DNA of 5,681 nucleotides. It comes from Candidatus Acetothermia bacterium (GTDB lineage Bacteria; Bipolaricaulota; Bipolaricaulia; Bipolaricaulales; Bipolaricaulaceae). The notes under the pieces were generated by a model. It made no database searches, was not told the origin of the DNA, and saw only the letters and a program-made list of their open reading frames with translations. Positions 1-5,681 of the stretch are shown here, in pieces. The stretch's first letter is position 1; every line of letters starts with the position of its first letter. The position numbers and the translations under genes are program-made. The DNA lies in NCBI GenBank assembly GCA_023255835.1, contig JAGDVW010000046.1, positions 1 to 5,681 on the forward strand, in the 5' to 3' direction.

Positions 1-431
1 GCCTCGATCTCCACGTCGATGAGGTTCTTTTTCCCCTTGGGAAAGAGGTAGAGGTGGTCGGTGGAGAGGGTGCAGCCGGAGAGGAGCAATTCCATGAGGC
101 CCACTACGGTGGAGACGTACACAGCTTCTTCGTCGATCCCCCGCCAGCGTTCGTAAAGGAAGACGAGCCAATCGAAGAGCTTCTTATCTTGGGCGCCGGG
201 GACGGCCCGAAAGAGGGTCTGGTAGAGGTGGTGGTGGGTATTGACCATGCCGGGGAGCATCACCTTATCCCGGCCATCGATGACTTCGTCGAAGGGGCCG
301 GCAGGCGGCTCGCCCTCCCCCAAGGCGGCGATGCGGTTCCCCTCCACCAAAAGCCAGGCTCTCCTGAGCTCCCGGCCTTCCCGGTCGAAGGTGGCGATCA
401 CCTCCACATCCCGGAAAAGGATGCGCTTCAT
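1..431 (-). CDS. Amidohydrolase resembling 8-oxoguanine deaminase / AtzB-TrzN group, N-terminal 143 residues (partial)
   Basis: This is a metal-dependent amidohydrolase (cytosine deaminase/SsnA-like superfamily), cut off by the left edge so only about the first third is present. The first ~55 residues form the small beta-sandwich typical of the family, ending in LPGMVNTHHHLYQT, where H66 and H68 are the HxH metal ligands at the end of barrel strand 1. The phrases around the HxH motif and the later STDHLYLFP (residues 123-131) recall bacterial 8-oxoguanine deaminases, which convert 8-oxoguanine to urate in purine catabolism; related hydroxyatrazine and S-adenosylhomocysteine/guanine deaminases share much of this and cannot be excluded without the C-terminal half. 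The start is an ATG at 431-429 (protein begins MKRILFRD) preceded by GAGGGGGTGGAG. It lies 24 bases downstream of the M42 peptidase gene on the same strand, so the two are probably cotranscribed. Family call is firm, substrate is an inference. Confidence 0.85.
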   Translation of the reverse strand, partial: MKRILFRDVEVIATFDREGRELRRAWLLVEGNRIAALGEGEPPAGPFDEVIDGRDKVMLPGMVNTHHHLYQTLFRAVPGAQDKKLFDWLVFLYERWRGIDEEAVYVSTVVGLMELLLSGCTLSTDHLYLFPKGKKNLIDVEIE

Positions 432-455
432 CTCCACCCCCTCGGAAAGGAAGAG

Positions 456-1487
456 CTAAAGACGGAGGTCCACCTCGTGGCAGCGCTCGAGGAAGGCGGT
501 GAGAAGTTGTATTGCCGCTTCGATATCTTTTTTGTGGGCGGCCTCCACTACGGTGTGGACGTAGCGGGTGGGAACGGAGATGGTGACCACGGCCGCGCCC
601 TCCCGGGCAAGTTGGATGGCCCCGGCATCGGTGCCGCCGCGGGGAAGGATCTCCATCTGGTACGGGATCTTCCTCTCCTCCGCGAGCTTCACCAAAAATC
701 GCACCAGCCCTGGATGGGAAATGGAAGCGGAGTCCTTGATCTTGATGGCCACGCCTTTCCCGAGTTTTGTGACCTGCTCGTGGGGCTGGACCCCGGGCAT
801 GTCGCAGGCCAGGGTCACGTCCAAGGCCACCCCGATCTCCGGGGCGATCCCGAAGGCGCTCGCCCGTGCGCCCCGCAGCCCCACCTCCTCTTGGACCGTG
901 GCCACAAAGTAGATGTCGGCCCTGTGCTCGCCAAGGCGGCGGAGGGCCTCAATCCCCACATACACCCCAACCCGGTCGTCCAAAGCTTTGCCCGAGACGA
1001 GCTCGCCCACCTCGGCGAAGGTCTGGTAAAGGGTCACCGGATCGCCCACCCGCACTTTCTCTTTGACCTCCTTTCCAGGGAGGCCGAGATCCACGAAAAG
1101 ATCCTGGATGCGGATCTCCTTTTTCTTCTCCTCCTCGGTGAGGATGTGGATGGGCTTTATCCCGATGAGGCCAAGGAGGGGGCCGCTTTCGCTGTGGACC
1201 ACCACTCGGGAGGCGATGAGGGTGCGGGCATCGAACCCGCCCACCGGCTCCAGGCGCAGGTACCCGCTCTCCTCATCGATGTGGGACACGAAAAACCCGA
1301 TCTCGTCCATGTGGGCGGCCACCACCACTTTCGGGCCGCTTCCCTTTTTGTGAGCGATGAGGTTGCCGAGGAGGTCCACCTCGATTTCGTCCACATAACC
1401 CGCCAAAGCCTCGCGCACCAAGGACCGCACCACTTCCTCCCGGCCGGGAACACCCGGCGCCTCCGATAAGCGCCTAAGAAGCTCCAC
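456..1487 (-). CDS. M42 family metallo-aminopeptidase (FrvX/TET-like)
   Basis: A 343-residue cytoplasmic dinuclear-zinc aminopeptidase of the M42 family, the normal full length for the group. Members (TET peptidases, glutamyl aminopeptidase, FrvX) usually form dodecameric tetrahedra that trim peptides released by larger proteases; some are annotated as endoglucanase/cellulase by old error. All expected active-site residues are visible: H59 and D61 in AAHMDEIGF, bridging D170 in ALDDRVG, catalytic E200 and metal ligand E201 in QEEVGLRGA, D223 in ALDVT and H311 in RYVHTVVE. A PDZ-like apical insertion lies between about residues 70 and 160. The start is GTG at 1487-1485, chosen because MELLRRLSEAPGVPG matches the family N-terminus and AGGGGGA sits just upstream. 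It is the first gene of a leftward pair with the amidohydrolase and is divergent from the rhomboid gene. Peptide specificity cannot be read from the sequence. Confidence 0.95.
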   Translation of the reverse strand: MELLRRLSEAPGVPGREEVVRSLVREALAGYVDEIEVDLLGNLIAHKKGSGPKVVVAAHMDEIGFFVSHIDEESGYLRLEPVGGFDARTLIASRVVVHSESGPLLGLIGIKPIHILTEEEKKKEIRIQDLFVDLGLPGKEVKEKVRVGDPVTLYQTFAEVGELVSGKALDDRVGVYVGIEALRRLGEHRADIYFVATVQEEVGLRGARASAFGIAPEIGVALDVTLACDMPGVQPHEQVTKLGKGVAIKIKDSASISHPGLVRFLVKLAEERKIPYQMEILPRGGTDAGAIQLAREGAAVVTISVPTRYVHTVVEAAHKKDIEAAIQLLTAFLERCHEVDLRL

Positions 1488-1490
1488 CTT

Positions 1491-1497
1491 TCCCCCT
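1491..1497 (-). promoter_or_regulatory. Ribosome binding site for the M42 peptidase gene
   Basis: On the minus strand AGGGGGA is followed by AAG and the GTG start at 1487. It supports a GTG start rather than a more internal one, and contrasts with the divergent rhomboid gene, which has no such site. Confidence 0.7.
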
Positions 1498-1537
1498 TTC
1501 CAGGCAGAGCCTATCCGAGCCCGTGGCCCTCCACAAC

Positions 1538-1566
1538 TTCACAGATTGAGCGCGTTTAGCTACAAT
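1538..1566 (+). promoter_or_regulatory. Sigma70-type promoter of the rhomboid/rnhB/rpmH/infB run, probably giving a leaderless mRNA
   Basis: TTCACA at 1538-1543 and TACAAT at 1561-1566 each match the sigma70 -35 and -10 consensus at five of six positions and are separated by 17 bases, the optimal spacing. Transcription would start about 7 bases after the -10 box, at 1573-1575, which is the ATG of the rhomboid gene itself. No Shine-Dalgarno sequence exists between the -10 box and the ATG (AACGTTCG), consistent with a leaderless transcript. The region is distinctly AT-richer than its surroundings. Prediction is by eye only. Confidence 0.7.
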
Positions 1567-1574
1567 AACGTTCG

Positions 1575-2408
1575 ATGTTTCCCCTCCGGGATTATCGGAT
1601 CAGCGGAAAACGCCCATGGGGCACGTACATTTTGATCGCCCTGAACGCCATCGTTTTCTTTTATACCCTGACCATCCCCGACACCGGTTATGTCCTCCTC
1701 GATGGTTGCCTTTGGCGTGATACTTTTGGACAGCCCCCACCGGGGTTCGATAGCCTCGCCTATCGCCGCTATGGCCGCGGCTGCCTTTATCCCGTGACCC
1801 CGCGGGACCGCTTTTACATCCAATATGGCCTCATCCCCGCGGAGTTCCTCTCGGGGAGGGATCTTCCGCCCACCGTTCCTTTCCCCATTTGGCTCACTCT
1901 TTTTACCGCCATGTTCCTCCATGCCGGCTGGCTCCACATCATCGGGAACATGTGGTACCTCTGGATCTTTGGGGACAACGTGGAAGCTTCGATGGGGACG
2001 GTTCGGTACCTCCTTTTTTATCTTTTGTCTGGAATTGGGGCAGCGGGATTGCAGTTGGCTATAAGTGGGAAAACCACTGTTCCCATGGTGGGAGCCTCGG
2101 GGGCGATCTCCGGGGTGATGGGGGCCTATTTCGTCCTCTTTCCCTGGTCTCGCATCCTAACCCTCGTTCCCATTTGGTTTTTCCTCCAGCTCGTGGAGGT
2201 CCCGGCCGTGATCTTCTTGGGGCTTTGGTTCCTCCTCCAGTTCCTCTCGGGGATCGTGGATCTCCAGAGCCTTGGGGGAACGGCGTGGTGGGCGCACATC
2301 GGGGGCTTCCTCACCGGAGCCCTTTTGGTGTTCCTTTTCCGCCGGCGGGAAGTGGTGCCGGGGGTTGTGCGCTGGTGGGAGCGCCGCCGGTTTCGCCGCT
2401 ATTGGTGA
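1575..2408 (+). CDS. Rhomboid family intramembrane serine protease
   Basis: A 277-residue inner-membrane serine protease that would cleave transmembrane substrates within or near the bilayer; substrates cannot be inferred. The N-terminus MFPLRDYRIS is the conserved opening of this bacterial rhomboid subgroup, fixing the ATG at 1575. TM1 spans about residues 17-33; later hydrophobic segments lie near 105-132, 143-163, 168-190, 194-224 and 237-256. The catalytic dyad is S175 in VGASGAISG and H241 in WWAHIGGF; H121 and N125 in HIIGNMWYLW supply the conserved HxxxN of TM2. FGDNVE at 132-137 is also characteristic. Between TM1 and TM2 is an unusually long polar loop (about 34-104) with two cysteines, C45 and C70. 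The C-terminal tail is short and strongly basic, consistent with a cytoplasmic end. The gene has no Shine-Dalgarno site and is followed after 3 bases by rnhB. Confidence 0.95.
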   Translation: MFPLRDYRISGKRPWGTYILIALNAIVFFYTLTIPDTGYVLLDGCLWRDTFGQPPPGFDSLAYRRYGRGCLYPVTPRDRFYIQYGLIPAEFLSGRDLPPTVPFPIWLTLFTAMFLHAGWLHIIGNMWYLWIFGDNVEASMGTVRYLLFYLLSGIGAAGLQLAISGKTTVPMVGASGAISGVMGAYFVLFPWSRILTLVPIWFFLQLVEVPAVIFLGLWFLLQFLSGIVDLQSLGGTAWWAHIGGFLTGALLVFLFRRREVVPGVVRWWERRRFRRYW

Positions 2409-2411
2409 GCC

Positions 2412-3053
2412 TTGGGGATCGTCTTGGGCCTGGATGAAGCCGGCCGCGGGGCTGTTCTCGGCCCCTTGATTGTCGCCGCCGTGGCCATCCCCGCGGAAAA
2501 GGAGGGGCTCCTTCAAGAAGTGGGGGCGCGGGACTCCAAAACCATCTCCCGTCGAAACCGCCGAAGGATCCTGCGGGCCCTTTGGGCAGAAGGGGCGCGG
2601 GGCCGAGTGGCCGTGATCCCCCCGGAGAGGATCGACGAGGAAAGCCTCACGGTCCTGGAGCTCAGGGCCATGGCTTGGCTCATCCGCCGAAGCCAACCAG
2701 GGAGAGTTGTTCTCGATCCGCCGGTGGGGCCCAGGGCCATCCCCCAGTTCCTTTCGGCTTTGTCCGCGGAGGCCGGCTTCCCCAGGGAGCGGCTCGAGGC
2801 CTTTCCCCAGGCGGACAAAAAAAGCCCGGTCGTTTCAGCGGCCTCCATCCTGGCCAAGGTCGTGCGCGATGGCTATATCCAGGTCCTCCGCCGCAGCTTT
2901 GGGGACATCGGCTGGGGTTATCCCGGGGAGGAAAAGGTGCAAAAATTCTTGCGCCACTGGGTCGAGGAACACCAAGACCTTCCCCCCATCTGTCGGAGGC
3001 GCTGGCGCTCGGTCCAAAGTTTTTGTTTTCCGAAGTTGCAGGACGATATTTAG
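2412..3053 (+). CDS. rnhB: Ribonuclease HII, archaeal-like type
   Basis: A 213-residue ribonuclease HII that removes ribonucleotides and RNA primers from RNA/DNA hybrids. Catalytic carboxylates are all present: D8 and E9 in LDEAGRGAVLGP, D102 in VVLDPP, and D135 in QADKKSPVVSAASILAK. GWGYPGEEKVQKFL (about 168-180) and PPICRRRWRS near the C-terminus align with the GSGYPSDPRT and PPIVRKGWKT segments of archaeal RNase HII as I recall them from Thermococcus, and the spacing of the third and fourth carboxylates is also similar. The start is TTG at 2412, three bases after the rhomboid stop; the motif DEAGRG stands at residue 8 as expected, and the only alternative, TTG at 2424, would remove part of strand 1. 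The nearest SD-like bases, GGTGAG, overlap the rhomboid stop, so translation is probably coupled. L34 follows after 36 bases. Confidence 0.93.
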   Translation: MGIVLGLDEAGRGAVLGPLIVAAVAIPAEKEGLLQEVGARDSKTISRRNRRRILRALWAEGARGRVAVIPPERIDEESLTVLELRAMAWLIRRSQPGRVVLDPPVGPRAIPQFLSALSAEAGFPRERLEAFPQADKKSPVVSAASILAKVVRDGYIQVLRRSFGDIGWGYPGEEKVQKFLRHWVEEHQDLPPICRRRWRSVQSFCFPKLQDDI

Positions 3054-3089
3054 TCTGGGAAAATTGCGCCTGGAATCAAGGGGGAAGGC

Positions 3090-3230
3090 ATGCCAAAACG
3101 CACATACCAGCCGCACAACCGAAGGAAGCACAGAGTCCACGGATTTTTGGCGCGGATGAGGACGCCCGGTGGGCGCGCCGTGCTTGCCCGGCGCCGCAAA
3201 AAAGGCCGCAAACGCCTGACCCCGGTGTAG
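3090..3230 (+). CDS. rpmH: 50S ribosomal protein L34
   Basis: A 46-residue, very basic protein of the large ribosomal subunit, easily missed because of its length. It begins [20 protein letters not shown] and continues with [20 protein letters not shown] and KRLTPV, matching the L34 pattern KRTYQPS...RTHGFRARM...GR.VL..RR.KGRKRL over its whole length. It is full length for the family. A purine-rich Shine-Dalgarno tract (AAGGGGGAAGG, 3078-3088) lies just before the ATG. In most bacteria rpmH lies next to rnpA near dnaA; here there is no rnpA, and the IF2 gene starts 12 bases after its stop. That places it in the translation operon, where its expression would follow that of infB. Confidence 0.97.
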   Translation: MPKRTYQPHNRRKHRVHGFLARMRTPGGRAVLARRRKKGRKRLTPV

Positions 3231-3231
3231 G

Positions 3232-3238
3232 GGAGGAG
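3232..3238 (+). promoter_or_regulatory. Ribosome binding site for infB that supports a TTG start
   Basis: GGAGGAG, a near-perfect anti-SD complement, ends four bases before TTG at 3243. The next candidate start, ATG at 3285, has no comparable site and would remove the first 14 residues of the IF2 N-terminal domain, so this site decides the start in favour of TTG. Confidence 0.75.
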
Positions 3239-3242
3239 CGAT

Positions 3243-4973
3243 TTGCCCCGCAAACGCGTATACGAGCTGGCTCGGGAGCTGGGCATGTCCACGAGGGACC
3301 TGATCTTGTCCCTGGAGAAGCTGGGCATGCCCGGCATGAGCGCCTTTCACATGGTCTCCGAGGAGGAGGCCGAGGTCATCCGCGGCCTTTTGGGGGAACG
3401 AACGGAGGGGCAGGGCGAGGCTGGGGCGCCGGCAGCGGTGGCGGAAAAGGCCCCGCCCGCGCCGCCCAAGGGCCAACCGCGCCCGCCGGTGGTGGCCATC
3501 CTCGGCCACATCGATCACGGGAAGACCACCCTCCTTGATCGGATCCGTCGCACCCGCGTGGCCGCCGAGGAGCCCGGTGGGATCACCCAATCCATCGGCG
3601 CCTATCAAGCTCAGGTGGACGGAAAACTCATCACCTTCATCGATACCCCTGGGCATCGGGCGTTCACGGCCATGCGGGCCCGGGGCGCCAAGGTCACGGA
3701 CATCGCCGTCCTGGTGGTGGCTGCCGACGACGGGGTCATGGCCCAAACCCTCGAAGCTTTGGACCACATCAAGGCCGCCGGGGTCCCCATGATCGTGGCC
3801 ATCAACAAGATCGATAAACCCGAGGCCAAGCCCGAGGTGGTGAAGCGCCAGCTCGCTGAGCTGGGTTATGTCCCCGAGGATTGGGGTGGGAACACCATCA
3901 TGGTCCCCATCTCCGCCCTCACCGGCCAAGGGGTGGACGAGCTTTTGGAGATGATCCTCCTTTTGGCCGAGCTCGAGGGGATTTCCGGTGACCCCGGGGG
4001 CGAGCTTGAGGCCATCATCATCGAGAGCCACCTGGATCCGGCCAAGGGCCCGGTGGCCACGGCCATCGTGAAGAACGGGACTCTTCGGGAGAGGGACGTG
4101 GTGGTGGCTGGCACGGCGTGGGGAAGGATCCGGGCCCTTTTGGACCATCAGGGGAAGCGCATCCAAGCGGCTGGGCCGGGCACCCCTGTCCAGATCCTCG
4201 GGCTATCGGAGGTTCCGCCGGCGGGCGAGAGGCTTGAACGCGTGCAAAGTCCCAAGGAAGCCGAGGAATTGGTGGAAAAAAGACGCGAAGAGGAGCGGGA
4301 AAAGAGGCTTTCCCGGGCCCGACCGAGCTTGGAAGAGCTCCTTTCTGCGGCCCAGACGAAGAAATTGGCCTTGGTGATCAAGGCCCAAACCATGGGCGCC
4401 CTGGAGGCCGTGAAGCTCGAGCTCAGCGCGATTCAGGCCGAAGGTGTGGAGCTGGAGGTGCTCCATGCGGGGGTCGGGCAGATCACCGAATCCGACGTGC
4501 TTTTGGCTGCAGCAGAAACCCAAGGCCAGCCCCTCATCCTCGGCTTTGGAGTCAAAGTCGATCCCAAAGCGCAAAGGCTCGCGGAGCAAAAAGGGATTCC
4601 AATCCGCACCTACGAGATCATCTATGACCTCACCCTCGACGTGGAACGGGCCCTCAGGCGCCTCCTTGGCCCGGAGGTCCGGGAGGTGAAGGTTGGGGAG
4701 GCCGAGGTCCTCAAGGTTTTCAACATCGCGGGGGTGGGGAAGGTGGCGGGGTGCGCGGTGCGCGTGGGCCGGGTGGTGCGGGGCGGCAAGGCCCGGGTCC
4801 TGCGCCGCGGCCAGGAGGTGTTCGTGGGCGAGATCTCCTCCCTGAAGCGCTTTGCCGAGGATGTGAAAGAGGTGCGGGAGGGCTACGAGTGCGGCCTGCG
4901 CATCCGCGACTTCGATGACGTGCGGGAAGGGGACGTCATCGAGGTCTACATTTTGGAAGAGGTTCCCCTCTAA
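3243..4973 (+). CDS. infB: Translation initiation factor IF2
   Basis: A 576-residue GTPase that brings fMet-tRNA to the 30S subunit and promotes subunit joining. The N-terminal IF2_N module (about 1-50, [17 protein letters not shown]) is followed by a very short Pro/Ala-rich linker (about 52-82), so this is a minimal IF2 like those of thermophiles rather than the ~890-residue E. coli form. G-domain motifs: G1 GHIDHGKT 88-95, G2 GGIT 112-115, G3 DTPGH 134-138 with catalytic H138, G4 NKID 188-191, G5 SAL 224-226. Domain II follows (about 253-330), then a charged helix (335-360), domain C1 (about 370-465) and the fMet-tRNA-binding C2 domain with GYECGLRI 548-555 and GDVIEVYI near the end. Two usually conserved G-domain positions differ: Ser117 where His is common (GITQHIGA) and Ala167 where Pro is common (VMPQT). 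It starts with TTG, lies 12 bases after rpmH and 5 bases before the DUF503 gene. nusA and ylxR, usual upstream neighbours, are absent. Confidence 0.98.
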   Translation: MPRKRVYELARELGMSTRDLILSLEKLGMPGMSAFHMVSEEEAEVIRGLLGERTEGQGEAGAPAAVAEKAPPAPPKGQPRPPVVAILGHIDHGKTTLLDRIRRTRVAAEEPGGITQSIGAYQAQVDGKLITFIDTPGHRAFTAMRARGAKVTDIAVLVVAADDGVMAQTLEALDHIKAAGVPMIVAINKIDKPEAKPEVVKRQLAELGYVPEDWGGNTIMVPISALTGQGVDELLEMILLLAELEGISGDPGGELEAIIIESHLDPAKGPVATAIVKNGTLRERDVVVAGTAWGRIRALLDHQGKRIQAAGPGTPVQILGLSEVPPAGERLERVQSPKEAEELVEKRREEEREKRLSRARPSLEELLSAAQTKKLALVIKAQTMGALEAVKLELSAIQAEGVELEVLHAGVGQITESDVLLAAAETQGQPLILGFGVKVDPKAQRLAEQKGIPIRTYEIIYDLTLDVERALRRLLGPEVREVKVGEAEVLKVFNIAGVGKVAGCAVRVGRVVRGGKARVLRRGQEVFVGEISSLKRFAEDVKEVREGYECGLRIRDFDDVREGDVIEVYILEEVPL

Positions 4974-4978
4974 AAGCC

Positions 4979-5260
4979 ATGCCGGTGGGGATATTGCGGG
5001 TGCATTTGCGTTTGTACGGGGTCCATACCCTGAAGGAGAAAAGATCGATCCTGGAGGGCCTTTTGGTGCGGCTCCGCCGGGAATTCAATGTTTCCGCTGC
5101 GGAGCTCGGGGGGCTGGACGATCCAGAGCAGGCGATCTTGGGCTTTGCCCATCTTTCCAATAACGGTGCATATTCCGATGGGGTTTTGCAGAAGATCCTC
5201 GAGCGCTTGGAAAAAAGCCGCGAATTCTTCGTGGAGGCCCACGAAATGGAGGTGGTCTGA
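4979..5260 (+). CDS. DUF503 (YlxP-like) protein
   Basis: A 93-residue protein of the DUF503/YlxP family, small cytoplasmic proteins of poorly known function that are regularly encoded between infB and rbfA; a role around ribosome assembly or translation is suggested by that location only. Family signatures are the opening VGILRVHLRLYGVHTLKEKR, the RLRREFNVSAAELGGLDD segment (about 32-48) and the AILGFAHLSNN strand (about 52-62), followed by a C-terminal helix with LERLEKSREF. Length is normal. The start is ATG at 4979, five bases after the infB stop; there is no good Shine-Dalgarno site at proper distance, so it probably depends on translation through infB. Its TGA overlaps the ATG of rbfA (TGATG at 5258-5262). 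Confidence 0.9.
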   Translation: MPVGILRVHLRLYGVHTLKEKRSILEGLLVRLRREFNVSAAELGGLDDPEQAILGFAHLSNNGAYSDGVLQKILERLEKSREFFVEAHEMEVV

Positions 5261-5580
5261 TGCGGCCGCGGGCCCGCGCTAGGCTCGCCGAGACCATCGC
5301 CCGGGAGATCGCGGATATTTTGGAGTTCGAGGCCAAGGATCCTATCCTGCGCGAGGCCCTGCCCACGGTCCTTGGGGTCGAGCTCTCCCCTGATGGGCAG
5401 GAGGCCAAGGTTTTGGTGTACGTGTCGGGAACGGAGGAGGAGCGGGCCCGGGTGATGGCGGCTTTTGCCAAGGATACGGGATTCCTTCGCTCGGCTTTGG
5501 CTAAAAGGCTGGAAATTCGCCGCGTCCCCCGCCTCTCCTTTTCCCTCGATACCTCCCCAGATCGCTGGGCTACCTCCTGA
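5260..5580 (+). CDS. rbfA: 30S ribosome-binding factor A
   Basis: A 106-residue RbfA, a small KH-type protein that binds immature 30S subunits and assists 16S rRNA maturation, notably in the cold. Recognisable parts are the N-terminal helix (RARARLAETIAREIADIL), the strand LGVELSPDGQEAKVLVYVSG (about 38-57), the helix with GFLRSALAKRL (about 74-84) and the signature EIRRVPRLSFSLD near 86-98. It is at the short end for the family: after SLD only eight residues remain, lacking the usual C-terminal extension that often contains a G.(R/K)I..LL helix. Reading the other frames past the stop does not restore that helix, so I see no frameshift. The start ATG overlaps the DUF503 stop and the stop TGA overlaps the next ATG (TGATG at 5578-5582), implying tight translational coupling. 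Confidence 0.92.
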   Translation: MRPRARARLAETIAREIADILEFEAKDPILREALPTVLGVELSPDGQEAKVLVYVSGTEEERARVMAAFAKDTGFLRSALAKRLEIRRVPRLSFSLDTSPDRWATS

Positions 5581-5681
5581 TGCCCGTTCTTCCTGTTCTT
5601 CCCCTTTCCTCGCTTTTGCGTGGCCACGCCACAGCGATCCTGGAGGACGTAATCGCGCGGTTTCGTCGCAGGGGTGTGGAA
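5580..5681 (+). CDS. Unidentified ORF, N-terminal 34 residues (partial)
   Basis: An open frame begins at the ATG that overlaps the rbfA stop and remains open to the right edge, giving MPVLPVLPLSSLLRGHATAI and then LEDVIARFRRRGVE. I do not recognise the family. Genes usually found after rbfA are the DHH phosphoesterase nrnA and the pseudouridine synthase truB; the first 34 residues contain none of their motifs, but both families begin with a variable helix, and the second half here (EDVIARFRRRG) could be such a helix. The TGATG overlap and the preceding coupled genes support that it is real and cotranscribed. An alternative is a start further downstream outside this window. Confidence 0.55.
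   Translation, partial: MPVLPVLPLSSLLRGHATAILEDVIARFRRRGVE

Noticed and set aside
54..1469. A 471-codon plus-strand open frame opposite the M42 and amidohydrolase genes
   Set aside because: It is the antisense shadow of two well-identified minus-strand genes in GC-rich DNA; its translation is rich in His/Gly/Asp without any family pattern.
1508..1536. Possible minus-strand promoter for the M42 gene (TTGTGG-17-TAGGCT)
   Set aside because: Each box matches consensus at only three of six positions; the position is plausible but the match is close to what chance would give.
1546..1566. TTGAGC as an alternative -35 box for the rhomboid promoter
   Set aside because: It would leave only 9 bases to the TACAAT box, whereas TTCACA at 1538 gives the optimal 17.
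2582..3538. A 318-codon plus-strand frame overlapping rnhB, rpmH and the start of infB
   Set aside because: Out of frame with three well-supported genes, and its Gly/Pro/Arg-rich translation is typical of a GC-rich shadow frame.
2835..4166. A 443-codon minus-strand open frame opposite rnhB, rpmH and infB
   Set aside because: It spans three unmistakable plus-strand genes and has no recognisable domain; long antisense frames are expected at this GC content.
4958..4971. Small inverted repeat AGAGG-TTCC-CCTCT at the end of infB
   Set aside because: Only five base pairs, lies within the coding region and stop codon, and is followed by AAAAG rather than a T-run, so it is not a credible terminator.
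5500..5600. Possible frameshift truncating rbfA
   Set aside because: The protein is short at its C-terminus, but reading past the stop in the other frames does not recover the usual C-terminal helix, and the TGATG junction looks natural.

Overview
The window is a GC-rich (well over 60% by eye), gene-dense stretch of bacterial chromosome with almost no non-coding DNA. Gene content is housekeeping: ribosomal protein L34, translation initiation factor IF2, a DUF503/YlxP-type protein, RbfA, RNase HII, a rhomboid protease, an M42 aminopeptidase and the start of an amidohydrolase. The very short linkers, the minimal 576-residue IF2, the Glu/Arg/Lys-rich proteins, the GTG/TTG starts and an RNase HII that looks more archaeal than like the usual bacterial RnhB suggest a thermophilic or deep-branching bacterium. 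Candidatus Bipolaricaulota (Acetothermia) or a similar lineage is my guess only; nothing in the window proves it.

Layout. Positions 1-1487 hold two minus-strand genes in one likely operon: an M42 metallo-aminopeptidase (456-1487, GTG start), followed after 24 bases by an amidohydrolase resembling 8-oxoguanine deaminases (1-431, its C-terminal part lies off the left edge). An 87-base divergent gap (1488-1574) carries a good sigma70-type promoter pointing right, placed so that the rhomboid gene would be transcribed without a 5' leader.

From 1575 to the right edge all genes are on the plus strand and tightly packed: rhomboid protease (1575-2408), RNase HII (2412-3053, TTG start), ribosomal protein L34 (3090-3230, a 46-residue gene), IF2 (3243-4973, TTG start), DUF503 protein (4979-5260), RbfA (5260-5580) and an unrecognised ORF running off the right edge (from 5580). 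The last three are joined by TGATG stop/start overlaps or a 5-base gap, so the run is probably one transcription unit. infB, DUF503 and rbfA form a known bacterial translation/ribosome-maturation cluster; what is unusual is that nusA and ylxR are absent upstream of infB and that rpmH stands there instead, away from its usual partner rnpA.

I found no RNA genes, mobile elements, CRISPR arrays, large repeats or convincing terminators. No novel defence or mobile system is visible; the points worth a second look are the rpmH relocation, the archaeal-like RNase HII, the apparently leaderless rhomboid promoter, the long cysteine-containing loop in the rhomboid, and the unidentified ORF after rbfA.
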